DNA from: a bacterium
Lineage (GTDB): Bacteria; Acidobacteriota; Thermoanaerobaculia; Multivoradales; J023
Assembly (NCBI GenBank): GCA_024226315.1
Contig: JAAELT010000696.1
Coordinates: 25,090 to 89,089, forward strand
Direction of reading: 5' to 3'
DNA length: 64,000 nucleotides
Each line of letters starts with the position of its first letter. The first letter of the stretch is position 1. The notes beneath the pieces are model-generated. The model saw nothing but the letters and a program-made list of their open reading frames with translations. It had not been told where the DNA came from and did no database searches. The position numbers were made by a program, and so were the translations under genes. Positions 43,143 through 52,562 of the stretch are shown one piece after another.

Positions 43143-45230
43143 ATGCGAGCCGTTTGCCTATCGACTCTGGCGTTCCTCGTGGCTCAGCTCACTCCGTCGA
43201 GCCCGGTCGCGGCGCAGGAGAAGGAGCCGGCCAGGCCTGACGTCGTGCTGATCACCATCGACACCCTGCGCGCCGACGCGCTGGGCTTCGCCGGAAACGC
43301 GGTGGTGAAGACGCCGGTGCTCGACCGGCTGGCGGCCCAGGGGCGGGTGTTTACCGGCGCCCACGCCCACAACGTCGTCACGCTGCCGTCCCACGCCAAC
43401 ATCCTGACCGGCCTCTACCCCTACCAGCACGGCATCCGCGACAACAGCGGCTTCAAGCTCGGCGACTCGGTGCCGACCCTGGCCACGGTGCTTCGGGCCG
43501 CCGGCTACGCCACCGGCGCCTTCGTCGCGGCCTATCCGCTGGACGCGGAGTTCGGCCTCGGCCGGGGCTTCGACGTCTACGACGACAAGTATCCGGCGGG
43601 CCCGGATCCGACCGAGTTCGTGCTCCCCGAGCGCCCCGGCGACGAGGTGATCGCCGCGGCGCTCGAATGGTGGCGCGGCGAGCGCGGCGAGCCCCGGTTC
43701 CTCTGGGTCCACCTGTTCGACCCGCACGCTCCCTACCTGCCGCCCGAGCCGTTCGCCACGCGTTACCGCGAGACTCCGTACCTCGGCGAAGTAGCGGCCA
43801 CGGACTCGTTTCTGCGTCCCCTGCTGGAGCCGTTCCTGGAGGGCGGCGAGCCGCCGGCGGTGATCGCGATGACCGCGGATCACGGCGAGGCGCTTGGGGA
43901 CCACGGCGAGATGACCCACGGCTTGTTCGCCTACGAGCCGACCCTGGCCGTGCCGCTGGTGCTCTGGGGCCCCGGCGTCACCCCGGGGCGCGACGCCGGG
44001 CCGGCCCGGCACGTCGACCTGTTTCCGACCCTGCTGGCGGCCGCGGGGGTGGAGGCGCCGGGCGACGACGCGCGGGAGCGCTACGGCCGGTCCCTGCTGG
44101 GCGATAGCGACGCCGTGCCAACGACCTATTTCGAGGCGTTGTCGGCCAACCTCAACCGCGGCTGGGCGCCGCTGCGGGGTGTGATCCGTGAGGGCCGGAA
44201 GTTGATTGCCTTGCCCCTGCCGGAGCTCTACGACCTGGGCCAGGATCGAGACGAGGCCCACAACCTGATCAGCGACCAGCGACAGCAAGCTCGGGCACTG
44301 GTCGGCGAGCTGCCAGCGGAGTCGGTGTGGCCCCCCGAGCGGGGAGAGATCTCGCCCGGGGAGGCCGAGCGTCTGCGCAGCCTCGGCTACCTCAGCGGCT
44401 CCGCCGAGGCCCGCGAATCCTACGGCCTGGAGGACGATCCGAAACGCCTGGTCGAGCTCGATCGCATGATGCACCTGGTGATCGACCTCTATTCACGCGG
44501 AGAGGTCGAGCAGGCGCTGCGGACGGCGCGGCAGGTGGTTGAGAAGCGGCCGGATATGCCCATGGGTCGGTCTCTTCTGGCCCAGACCCTGCTCGAGAGC
44601 GGCGCCACGGCCGAGGCCCTGCAGGTCATGCGCCGCGCTCGTGAGCAGAGCGTGGTGACCGAGACCATGCTGCGCCAGCTCGGCTTGACTCTCAGCCAGA
44701 TCGGGGAGTCCGCCGAGGCGCTCGAAGTCCTGCGTCCGCTGGCGGCGGGGGAGGATCTGCGGTCCCTCAACGCTCTGGGCCTGGCACTGACCGAGGCCGG
44801 CCGCCACGACGAGGCCGAGGCGACGCTCGAGCGCGTCCTGGCTCTGGATCCCGACAACGTCAAGGCCCACGAGCAGCACTCCCTGGTGGGCCTGCGGCGC
44901 GGCCGCTGGGCGGCGGCTCGGGACCGCGCGCGTCGTGCGCTGGCCCTCGACGATCAGCTGCCACTGGCCTGGAACAATCTCGGCGTCGCCCTCTACCAGC
45001 TGGCGGACGTCGACGGCGCCCTCGACGCCTGGGGACGCGCCGTCGAGCTCGATCCCGGGCTCTGGGACGCCCTCTACAACCTGGGCACGAGGGCGTTCGA
45101 GCACGGGCGGGGAGAGGTCGCGCGATCGGCGCTCGAGAAGTTCGTCGCCGGCGCCCCCCGGGAGCGCTACGCGGCGGATCTGCGTCGTGCCCGGGTGCTC
45201 TTGAGCCGGCTCGAGAGGGCCGGGGCATGA
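43143..45230 (+). CDS. Sulfatase-superfamily hydrolase (Thr-type active site) fused to TPRs
   Basis: The 695-aa protein has a cleavable signal peptide ending VAAQ and a hydrolase domain (about 33-400). The metal-site motifs are LITIDTLRAD (Asp40) and TADHGEALGDHGEMTHG. The nucleophile motif is VTLPSHANILTG with Thr80 at the sulfatase Cys position. It lacks the DGPLPDPK linker of its three paralogues and joins TPRs (about 435-690) through YGLEDDPKRLVELD. It is the most diverged of the four. Its stop overlaps the next start (ATGA), beginning a five-gene run with 4-nt overlaps or gaps of 2-3 nt. Confidence 0.9.
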   Translation: MRAVCLSTLAFLVAQLTPSSPVAAQEKEPARPDVVLITIDTLRADALGFAGNAVVKTPVLDRLAAQGRVFTGAHAHNVVTLPSHANILTGLYPYQHGIRDNSGFKLGDSVPTLATVLRAAGYATGAFVAAYPLDAEFGLGRGFDVYDDKYPAGPDPTEFVLPERPGDEVIAAALEWWRGERGEPRFLWVHLFDPHAPYLPPEPFATRYRETPYLGEVAATDSFLRPLLEPFLEGGEPPAVIAMTADHGEALGDHGEMTHGLFAYEPTLAVPLVLWGPGVTPGRDAGPARHVDLFPTLLAAAGVEAPGDDARERYGRSLLGDSDAVPTTYFEALSANLNRGWAPLRGVIREGRKLIALPLPELYDLGQDRDEAHNLISDQRQQARALVGELPAESVWPPERGEISPGEAERLRSLGYLSGSAEARESYGLEDDPKRLVELDRMMHLVIDLYSRGEVEQALRTARQVVEKRPDMPMGRSLLAQTLLESGATAEALQVMRRAREQSVVTETMLRQLGLTLSQIGESAEALEVLRPLAAGEDLRSLNALGLALTEAGRHDEAEATLERVLALDPDNVKAHEQHSLVGLRRGRWAAARDRARRALALDDQLPLAWNNLGVALYQLADVDGALDAWGRAVELDPGLWDALYNLGTRAFEHGRGEVARSALEKFVAGAPRERYAADLRRARVLLSRLERAGA

Positions 45231-47128
45231 TGAGGAGGAGCCTCGCCCTTCTGGTCCTGTGTCTCGCGTTCGCCTGCGGACGCGACGAATCTGTTCAGCC
45301 GCCACAAGGTCCGGCCGCGCCGCCTTTCCCAGACCGACCCCCCATTATCGTCATCTCGATCGACACCCTGCGCTCCGACCGCCTGCCGGCCTACGGCTAT
45401 GCCGCCGGCGAAACCCCCGCGATCGACGCCCTGCGCCGCGATGCGATCCTCTACGAGCGCGCCTACAGCCACACGCCGCTGACCTTGCCGTCCCACGCCT
45501 CGATACTCACCGGCCTGTTGCCTGGCGATCACGGCGTGCGCGACAACCAGGGCTACGAGCTGAACAGCGCGTCGGCCACCTACCTGCCGCGCGAGCTGAA
45601 GCAGTTGGGCTACGCCACCGGTGCCGCGGTCTCCGCCTACGTCCTGCGCGGCGAAGCCGGCCTGGCCGACGGCTTCGACGTCTACGAGGACGATATCGAC
45701 CTACGCGGCGGCGTCGCGCTCGGCGGCGTCGCGCGCCCCGGCACGGCGAGCCTCGAAGTGATCGAGCCCTGGCTGCGGAAGGTGGCGGCGGAGCCGTTCT
45801 TCCTGCTCTTCCACCTCTTCGAGCCCCACATGCCGTACGAGCCGCCGGATCCGTCGCGCTGGGCCGACCCCTACGACGGCGAGGTCGCCGCCGCCGACGC
45901 CGTGGTCGGTAGGCTGCTCGCTCTGTTGCGTGAGCTGGATGCCTACGAGCGCTCGGCGATCGTCCTGCTCTCCGACCACGGCGAGGGCCTGGGCGACCAC
46001 GGCGAGCTGGAGCATGGCATCTTCCTGTACCGCGAGGCCTTGCAGGTGCCGTTGCTGCTCAAGCTGCCCGAGTCGCACCGGCGGGGCGACACCGTGGCCG
46101 CGCCGGTGCAGCTGATCGACGTGCTGCCGACCCTGCTGGGTATCGCCGGCACGGAGCCGCCGGCGGGTCTTCCTGGCGCTTCGCTGCTCGAGACGCCGGC
46201 GGGCGCGAGACGCATCCACGCCGAGACCTTCTACCCACGCATCCACTACGGCTGGAGCGATCTGGCGTCGGTCGTCGAGGGCGACCTCCACTTCATCGAC
46301 GGGCCCGATCCGGAGCTCTTCGATCTGGCCGACGATCCCGGTGAAACGCGCAACACCCTACGCGAGAATCGCCGGCTCGCCGCCGACCTGCGCACCCACC
46401 TCGAGGGCCGGCGCCGACCGCTGGAACCGCCGACCGCGGTCGATGCGGAGACCCGCGAGAAGCTGGCGGCCCTGGGATACCTGGGAGGCACTGCCGCCTC
46501 GCCTTCGGGTCCCCTGGCCGACCCGAAGGCGCAGCTTCCCACCCTGGAGGACCTCCGTCGCGCGGCCGAGCACCTGGCGCGCGGCGAGCCGGAAGCAGCC
46601 GTGCCGCTCTACCGCCGGGCGTTGACGGCCAACCCCGGCATGCTCGACGGCTGGCAAACCCTGGGCGACGTGCTGCTGAGGCTCGGCCGCCCGGACGAGG
46701 CCGCTGACGCTTACCTGCGCGCCTTCGAGCTCTCGGGCGGTGATCCCGACCTGGGGCGCCGGGCCGCGGCCGCCTACGAGCAGCTCGGGTTACAGCACCT
46801 GCGGCGCCGGGCCTGGGAGGCCGCGCGCGAGGCGTCCCGCGGCGCTGTCGATCTCGACCCGGAGCGCGCCGACGCCTGGAACAACCTGGGCGTGGCGCTC
46901 TACTACCTGGAAGAGCGGCCCTCCGCCCTCGACGCCTGGCAGCGTGCGGTCGAGCTCGATCCGCGGAACCTCGATACGCTCTACAATCTGGGCACCCGGG
47001 CGGCCGAGCTCGGCCACCACGATCGGGCGCGCCGGGCGCTCGAGAGCTTTGTCGAGCAGGCGCCGCCGGAGCGCTACCGCACCGAGCTGAGGCAGGCCCG
47101 GATCCTGCTGCAGCGGTTGGGAGACTGA
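45227..47128 (+). CDS. Sulfatase-superfamily hydrolase (Thr-type active site) fused to TPRs, lipoprotein
   Basis: The 633-aa protein has a lipoprotein-like signal (CLAFAC, with Ala at the -3 position). The hydrolase domain (about 40-420) has VISIDTLRSDRLPAYGY (Asp46), LTLPSHASILTG (Thr86, His90) and LLSDHGEGLGDHGELEHG. A linker ALGYLGG...SGPLADPKAQLPT leads to TPRs (about 450-630). It closely resembles the 32.3-kb and 47.1-kb paralogues, which points to local duplication. It starts inside the upstream stop codon context and ends 2 nt before the next gene. The substrate is unknown; phosphoester-type chemistry is inferred from the Thr nucleophile. Confidence 0.9.
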   Translation: MMRRSLALLVLCLAFACGRDESVQPPQGPAAPPFPDRPPIIVISIDTLRSDRLPAYGYAAGETPAIDALRRDAILYERAYSHTPLTLPSHASILTGLLPGDHGVRDNQGYELNSASATYLPRELKQLGYATGAAVSAYVLRGEAGLADGFDVYEDDIDLRGGVALGGVARPGTASLEVIEPWLRKVAAEPFFLLFHLFEPHMPYEPPDPSRWADPYDGEVAAADAVVGRLLALLRELDAYERSAIVLLSDHGEGLGDHGELEHGIFLYREALQVPLLLKLPESHRRGDTVAAPVQLIDVLPTLLGIAGTEPPAGLPGASLLETPAGARRIHAETFYPRIHYGWSDLASVVEGDLHFIDGPDPELFDLADDPGETRNTLRENRRLAADLRTHLEGRRRPLEPPTAVDAETREKLAALGYLGGTAASPSGPLADPKAQLPTLEDLRRAAEHLARGEPEAAVPLYRRALTANPGMLDGWQTLGDVLLRLGRPDEAADAYLRAFELSGGDPDLGRRAAAAYEQLGLQHLRRRAWEAAREASRGAVDLDPERADAWNNLGVALYYLEERPSALDAWQRAVELDPRNLDTLYNLGTRAAELGHHDRARRALESFVEQAPPERYRTELRQARILLQRLGD

Positions 47129-47130
47129 CG

Positions 47131-49401
47131 TTGGACTTCGAGCGACTGGCACAGCGGATAGAGGATCTGCTCGCGCGACTGCGACGGGTTCTGGAGTCCC
47201 TGCCGCGGCACCTCCTGGCGCTGGTGATCGTCTCGGGTTTGGTCCACGCTTGCGGAGGCACCGGGGACGGACCCGGAGGGCCGTCTGTCACCGCCGAGGG
47301 AGCTCCGGTCGTGCTGATCTCGATCGACACCCTACGCGCCGACCGCCTGCCGGCCTACGGTTACAGCGGCGTCGAGACCCCGGCGCTCGACGCGCTTCGC
47401 CGCGACTCGATCCTCTTCGAGCACGCCTACAGCCACATCCCGCTGACCTTGCCGTCCCACGCCTCGCTGCTGACCGGCCTGCTGCCCCCCGAGCACGGGC
47501 TGCGCGACAACATCGGCTACACCCTGGACCTGGAAGACCTGGACTCCGAGGACCCGGCGATTCCGCTGCTGCCGCGGCTGCTGAAAGAGTCCGGCTATGC
47601 CACTGGCGCCGCGGTCTCGAGCTACGTGCTGCGCGCCAAGATGGGGCTCGACGCGGGCTTCGACTTCTACGAGGACTCGATCGAGTTCCGCACCAACACC
47701 GGCCTGGGCGGCCTGCAGCGGCCGGGCGGCGTGACGCTGGATCTGGCGCGCGATTGGCTGCGCGGCGCGGCGGACGGCCCGTTCCTCTTCTTCTTCCACA
47801 TCTACGAGCCGCACACCCCCTACCGTCCGCCCGAGCCCTTCGCCTCGCGTTACTCTGATCCCTACGACGCCGAAGTGGCGGCCGCCGACCAGGTGATCGG
47901 CGACCTGCTCGACGAGCTCCGTCGGCTCGGGGTCTACGAGAAGGCGATCATCGTGCTGCTCTCCGATCACGGCGAGGGCCTGGGAGAGCACGGCGAGGAC
48001 GAGCACGGCGTGTTGCTCTACAAGACCACCTTGCAGGTGCCCTTGATGCTCAAGCTGCCGGAGGCGCGGCAGGCGGGGGAGAGCGTGGCGGCGCCGGTGC
48101 AGCTGATCGACGTCTACCCGACGGTCGCCGGCCTGCTCTCCCTGCCGGTGCCCGAGCGGCTGCGCGGGCGCTCGCTGCTCGACTTCACGGCGGGGGAGCC
48201 GCCGGCGCGGACGATCTATTCCGAGACCTTCTACCCGCGACTGCACTTCGGATGGAGCGAGCTGGCCTCGCTGATCAGCGCCGACCACCACTACATCGAG
48301 GGCCCCGACCCCGAGCTCTACGAGCTGGCCGCCGACCCCGGCGAGCTGCGCAACGTGCTGCCCGAGCAGCGCCGCGCCTACGCCGATCTGCGCGACGCAC
48401 TGGCCGGCATCGACCGGACCCTGACCGGCCCGGCGGAGGTCGACGACGAGAGCCGCGAGGCGCTGGCGGCGCTCGGTTACATTGGCGCCGGGGTGACCGC
48501 CACCGACGGGCCGCTGCCCGATCCCAAGAGCCGGCTGGACACCCTGGCCGATCTCAAGGCCGGTTTCCGCTACCGCGCGCGCGAGGAGCACGCCGAAGCC
48601 GCCGAGGCTTTCGGCCGCGCTCTGGCCGAGAATCCCGGCATGCTCGACGCCTGGGAGGCGATGGCCCGCTCACTACAGAAGCTCGGCCGCCGCGAGGAAG
48701 CGCTCGATGCCTACCGCCAGGCGCTCGAGATCTCGGGCGGCTCTCCGCACCTCGCCATCTCCGCGGCCTCGCTCTACTATGATCTCCGCCGGCTCGACGA
48801 CGCCGAGGCCCACGCCCGGCTGGCACTCGGCAGCAATCCGTCCTTCGCCCACGGCCTGCTGGCCCAGATCGCATTCGAGCGCGAGGATCTGGGCGAAGCC
48901 GAGCGTCAGGCACGCCTGGCGCTGGACGAGAAGAACCCACGCCTGGGGCCGACCATCACGTTGGCCGCGGTCCTGCACGCGCGCGAAGAGTACGATGAGG
49001 CGCTCGAGATGGTGCGCGAGACCGAGCGCACGTTCGAGCGGCGCGAGGCCCAGGATCCGGAGCTGATCAAGGGACTCTACGTGCAGAAAGGCAAGATCCT
49101 GGCCGATCTCGGCCGAGCCGAGGACGCCGAATCCGCGTTCGAGCGAGAGATCGAGCTGTTCCCGGAGGAGATCCCCGCCTACTCCAACCTGGCGATCCTC
49201 TACGCGCTCTCCGGCCGGCCCGAGCAGGTGAGCGAGGTGCTGCGCCAGATGGTGGAGGCGAGACCGGCGCCGGAGTCCTACGCCGAGGCGGTCAGGACTT
49301 TGCGGATCCTGGATTTCGGCCCCGGCGCCGACTCGCTGTTGCGCTACGCTCTGCGGCTGTTTCCGGACGACGAGAAATTGCGGGAGCTGGCAAAGGGATG
49401 A
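47131..49401 (+). CDS. Sulfatase-superfamily hydrolase (Thr-type active site) fused to TPRs, lipoprotein
   Basis: The 756-aa protein uses TTG 47131, with GGGAG 7 nt upstream; no ATG lies nearby. A long charged leader precedes a hydrophobic core and candidate lipobox LVHAC (Cys41). The hydrolase domain (about 58-450) has LISIDTLRADRLPAYGY, LTLPSHASLLTG (Thr106) and LLSDHGEGLGEHGEDEHG. The linker DGPLPDPKSRLDT is identical over most positions to that of the 32.3-kb paralogue. The C-terminal TPR array (about 475-750) is the longest of the four. Its stop overlaps the ureohydrolase start (ATGA). Confidence 0.9.
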   Translation: MDFERLAQRIEDLLARLRRVLESLPRHLLALVIVSGLVHACGGTGDGPGGPSVTAEGAPVVLISIDTLRADRLPAYGYSGVETPALDALRRDSILFEHAYSHIPLTLPSHASLLTGLLPPEHGLRDNIGYTLDLEDLDSEDPAIPLLPRLLKESGYATGAAVSSYVLRAKMGLDAGFDFYEDSIEFRTNTGLGGLQRPGGVTLDLARDWLRGAADGPFLFFFHIYEPHTPYRPPEPFASRYSDPYDAEVAAADQVIGDLLDELRRLGVYEKAIIVLLSDHGEGLGEHGEDEHGVLLYKTTLQVPLMLKLPEARQAGESVAAPVQLIDVYPTVAGLLSLPVPERLRGRSLLDFTAGEPPARTIYSETFYPRLHFGWSELASLISADHHYIEGPDPELYELAADPGELRNVLPEQRRAYADLRDALAGIDRTLTGPAEVDDESREALAALGYIGAGVTATDGPLPDPKSRLDTLADLKAGFRYRAREEHAEAAEAFGRALAENPGMLDAWEAMARSLQKLGRREEALDAYRQALEISGGSPHLAISAASLYYDLRRLDDAEAHARLALGSNPSFAHGLLAQIAFEREDLGEAERQARLALDEKNPRLGPTITLAAVLHAREEYDEALEMVRETERTFERREAQDPELIKGLYVQKGKILADLGRAEDAESAFEREIELFPEEIPAYSNLAILYALSGRPEQVSEVLRQMVEARPAPESYAEAVRTLRILDFGPGADSLLRYALRLFPDDEKLRELAKG

Positions 49402-50204
49402 GCCACGGGATCACGGGTCTGCCCAGCGTTACCGTACTCGGTGTCCCGAACGACGACGGCTCGTCGTTCCTGCGCGGCACGGCCGGTGCCCCGCCGCGAA
49501 TCCGTAAGGCGCTGCACTCGCCGTCCTCGAACCTGGCGACCGAGAGAGGCCTCGACCTCGGCGCGGAGGCCCGTTTCCGCGATGTCGGCGACCTGCCGGT
49601 CGGGGTGCCGTACGACAGGATCGAGCCTCAGGTCGCCGAATTGCTCGACGAAGGCGACCGCGTGCTCTCGCTCGGCGGCGACCACGCGGTCACCTATTCG
49701 ATCGTCCGCGCCTTCGGCCCGCGGTTCGAGAAACTGAATCTGCTGCTGCTCGACGCCCACCCCGATCTCTACGACCAGCTCGACGGCGATCGTCTCTCCC
49801 ACGCCTGCCCCTTCGCCCGCATCATGGAAGAAGGGCTGGTCGCTCGCCTGGTCCAGGTCGGCATCCGCACCCTGAATCCGCACCAGCGCGAGCAGGCGGA
49901 GCGCTTCGGCGTCGAGATCCACGAGATGCGTGATTGGCCGCCGCCGGCTTTCGATTTCGAGGGGCCGCTCTACCTCTCCCTCGATCTCGACGTCCTCGAC
50001 CCGGCGTTCGCCCCCGGCGTGTCACACCACGAGCCGGGTGGCCTGTCGGTGCGCGAGGTGATCAGCTTGATCCAGGGCTTGCGAGTCCCGGTCGTCGGCG
50101 CCGACGTCGTCGAGTACAACCCGACGCGAGATCCTTCCGGGGTGACGGCGATGGTGGCGGCGAAGCTGCTGAAAGAGATCGCGGACCGGATGCTCGAGAG
50201 CTGA
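49398..50204 (+). CDS. Ureohydrolase (arginase/agmatinase family)
   Basis: The 268-aa protein carries the full binuclear manganese motif set: GGDHAVT, LLDAHPDLYD, and SLDLDVLDPAFAPGVSHHEPGG. Family members release urea or an amine from a guanidino compound (arginine, agmatine, guanidinobutyrate, formiminoglutamate). The substrate-specificity loop does not identify which. It is cytoplasmic, with no signal peptide, yet it is translationally coupled to an exported hydrolase (4-nt overlap). That coupling may mean the locus product contains a guanidino group, but this is speculative. Confidence 0.88.
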   Translation: MSHGITGLPSVTVLGVPNDDGSSFLRGTAGAPPRIRKALHSPSSNLATERGLDLGAEARFRDVGDLPVGVPYDRIEPQVAELLDEGDRVLSLGGDHAVTYSIVRAFGPRFEKLNLLLLDAHPDLYDQLDGDRLSHACPFARIMEEGLVARLVQVGIRTLNPHQREQAERFGVEIHEMRDWPPPAFDFEGPLYLSLDLDVLDPAFAPGVSHHEPGGLSVREVISLIQGLRVPVVGADVVEYNPTRDPSGVTAMVAAKLLKEIADRMLES

Positions 50205-50207
50205 TTC

Positions 50208-51254
50208 GTGGGGCGACATCTGTTGAGGTACCGGGCCGGGCCGCGAGCCCTGCGCCGGTTGCGACGCGAGGGCCTGGCTCCCGGCGCGATCCGCGCGGTG
50301 GTCGGTCCGGCCAGCGGGCCGCGCTGGCTGGTGCTGGCGGGTCTGGACCGCGCTCTACTCGACGGCGACCTGCTGACGCGGGGGCGGATCCTGCTCGCCG
50401 GCGCCTCGGCGGGGGCTTGGCGGATGATGGCGTTCGCCTGCGACGGTCCGCGCCGAGCACACCGGCGGCTGCTCGACGGCTACGTCGGCAAGGTCTTCGC
50501 GCGCGACGACACGCCGGTGTCGGTTAGTCGCGCGTACCGGGACCTCCTGGCGGAGGTGCTCGACGGCGGGGAGGACGGAGTGCTGACGCATCCCGTCTTC
50601 GACCTCGCCATCCACACCGCTCGGCCGCGCCTCGGGGCGTCGCGCGCCGCGCTGGCGGCGACGTTTCTGACCGCCGTGCCGCTCAACCTGCTCACCGCTC
50701 GAGCCACGGATCTGTTCTTCGAACGGGTGCTGTTCCACAGTTGTCCGCCGCGCTTTCACCGTCCCTATGCAGGCAGCGTGGTACCCCTCGAGCGCCGCAA
50801 CCTGCTGCCGGCGGCACTCGCCACCGGCACCGTGCCGTTCTATCTCGAGTCGGTGCGCGACATCTCCGGCGCGCCCGCCGGCGGGTACGTGGACGGCGGT
50901 CTGACCGACTATCACCTCAACCAGGCCTATGCGGAGGAAGACGCCGGGCTGGTGCTCCTGCCTCACTACCGGCGCCGCGTGCTGCCGCGCTGGCTCGATC
51001 GCATGCGGCCGTCGAGAACGCCGGCGCCCGAGGCGCTGGCCGATCTGCTGCTGATCTACCCGTCGAAGCACTTCGTCGCCGGCCTGCCGGACGGCTACGT
51101 CCCCGACCGCCACGATTTCAAGCGCTTCGCCGACGATCCCGAGGCACGGATCCGCCGGTGGCGGGCGACGGTGGCCGCGGGCGAGGCGCTCGGCGAACAG
51201 CTGGCGGATGATCTGGAAGCGGGGCGAATTCCCGATCTCGTGCAGCCGCTGTGA
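50208..51254 (+). CDS. Patatin-like phospholipase
   Basis: The 348-aa protein begins at GTG, 3 nt after the ureohydrolase stop. It has the patatin nucleophile elbow GASAGAW (Ser about 67) and the catalytic Asp in YVDGGLTDYH (about 228), forming the Ser-Asp dyad. An anion-binding loop precedes (GPASGPRW). Patatins hydrolyse acyl ester bonds in lipids. No signal peptide or secretion domain is seen, so it is probably cytoplasmic or membrane-associated. It is in operon position with the ureohydrolase. Confidence 0.82.
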   Translation: MGRHLLRYRAGPRALRRLRREGLAPGAIRAVVGPASGPRWLVLAGLDRALLDGDLLTRGRILLAGASAGAWRMMAFACDGPRRAHRRLLDGYVGKVFARDDTPVSVSRAYRDLLAEVLDGGEDGVLTHPVFDLAIHTARPRLGASRAALAATFLTAVPLNLLTARATDLFFERVLFHSCPPRFHRPYAGSVVPLERRNLLPAALATGTVPFYLESVRDISGAPAGGYVDGGLTDYHLNQAYAEEDAGLVLLPHYRRRVLPRWLDRMRPSRTPAPEALADLLLIYPSKHFVAGLPDGYVPDRHDFKRFADDPEARIRRWRATVAAGEALGEQLADDLEAGRIPDLVQPL

Positions 51255-51259
51255 TCGGG

Positions 51260-51265
51260 TAGACT
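51260..51265 (+). promoter_or_regulatory. Candidate -10 box (TAGACT) for the FadL-like gene
   Basis: TAGACT lies 41 nt before ATG 51307, just after the patatin stop. It matches the recurrent box and would give a leader of about 35 nt. Confidence 0.35.
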
Positions 51266-51306
51266 GGGTACGTCCTTTGTGCCCTTGGCGATTCCTGTCG
51301 TCCTTC

Positions 51307-52512
51307 ATGTGCAAGCCACAGACACTCGCTCTGCTCGTGGGTCTGCTGCTCGCCGCCAGCTCCGCGGCGCAGGAGGAGGCCACGGCCTTCGAGCTCAGCT
51401 TCCCGAACCCCGGCGCGCGCAGCCTGGGCTTCGGCGGCGCCTTCGTCGCGCTGGCCGACGACGCCACCGCGGCGTTCGCCAACCCCGCCGGCTTGACCCA
51501 GCTGCTGGAGCCGGAGGTCACCCTCGAGATCCGCGGACAGGGCGTGTCGACGCCGATCGGCTCGCCGGCGATCGATCTGTCGCTGGGGGTCAGCGGGCAG
51601 GCGTTTCTCGCCTTCGTCTATCCGTGGAAGAAGTTCTCGGTGGCGGCCTTCCAGAACGAGTTCGGAAACTTCTCGAGCAACAGCCGGTTCGTCTTCGCCT
51701 TCCCCGAAGGCGGCGGCTTCGACGTCCAGACCGCCAACGACTTCCAGATCACCAACACCGGGCTGTCCGGCTCCTACCGCGTCAACGAGCGGTTCAGCCT
51801 CGGCGCGGGTATCTTTCTGTGGCAGGGAGACTTCAACGCGGTGACGGTCCAGACGCGCTCGAGCCCCGACCCGGCGGTGCCGGACACCTTGATCGTCCGC
51901 GAATCGAGCACCAACGACGATCGGGACTTCGGCTTCAACGCTGGTTTCCTGTGGCAGTTCGCCCGAAGGTGGCGCTTCGGCGGTGTCGCCCGCCAGGGTC
52001 CCGAGCTGGCTCTGCACAGTCAGGAGCGCTCCGGCCCGATCTTCCCGGACTTCGAGTCGCTGCCGCTGCGTACACGCAGCGCGCCGATCCGCTTTCCCAG
52101 CGTCGTGGGCCTGGGCGTGGCGTACAAGTCCAAGCAGGAGAAGCTCACCCTCAGCTTCGAGTGGGACTTCGTGCGCTATTCCAACGTGCTCGACTCGCTC
52201 GACGGCTTGCCGGATCGCGCCGGTTTCGACCTCGACGACGGGCACGAGATCCACGTTGGCCTCGAGTACGTGATCACCGCCTCGCGGCCGGTGATCGTGC
52301 TGCGCGCCGGCGGCTGGCGGGATCCCGATCACCGGCTGCGCTACGCCGGCGAGGATCCGGTCAACAGGACGATCTTCCGGGCCGGCAGGGACCAGACTCA
52401 TTTCGCCTTCGGGCTCGGCTTCGCGTTCAAGCACCTGAAGCTCGATCTCGCCTTCGACGACGGCGACTCGGTGAACACCGGCTCGTTTTCGGTGATCTAC
52501 AGCTTCTGGTGA
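51307..52512 (+). CDS. OmpP1/FadL-type outer-membrane channel
   Basis: The 401-aa protein has a signal peptide (TLALLVGLLLAASSAAQ) and the FadL/PorV-type N-terminus PGARSLGFGGAFVALADDAT, AANPAGL-like NPAGLTQL. The rest is beta-barrel strand alternation ending in an aromatic terminal residue (SVIYSFW). FadL proteins carry hydrophobic compounds across the outer membrane; next to a patatin lipase, a fatty-acid or lipid route is plausible. ATG 51307 is chosen because it directly precedes the signal peptide; a longer reading starting inside the patatin gene is rejected. Confidence 0.85.
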   Translation: MCKPQTLALLVGLLLAASSAAQEEATAFELSFPNPGARSLGFGGAFVALADDATAAFANPAGLTQLLEPEVTLEIRGQGVSTPIGSPAIDLSLGVSGQAFLAFVYPWKKFSVAAFQNEFGNFSSNSRFVFAFPEGGGFDVQTANDFQITNTGLSGSYRVNERFSLGAGIFLWQGDFNAVTVQTRSSPDPAVPDTLIVRESSTNDDRDFGFNAGFLWQFARRWRFGGVARQGPELALHSQERSGPIFPDFESLPLRTRSAPIRFPSVVGLGVAYKSKQEKLTLSFEWDFVRYSNVLDSLDGLPDRAGFDLDDGHEIHVGLEYVITASRPVIVLRAGGWRDPDHRLRYAGEDPVNRTIFRAGRDQTHFAFGLGFAFKHLKLDLAFDDGDSVNTGSFSVIYSFW

Positions 52513-52562
52513 TCTGCTAGCATCTCGCTAGTCCGAACGCGAACAGAACTGAGGGACGCTCG

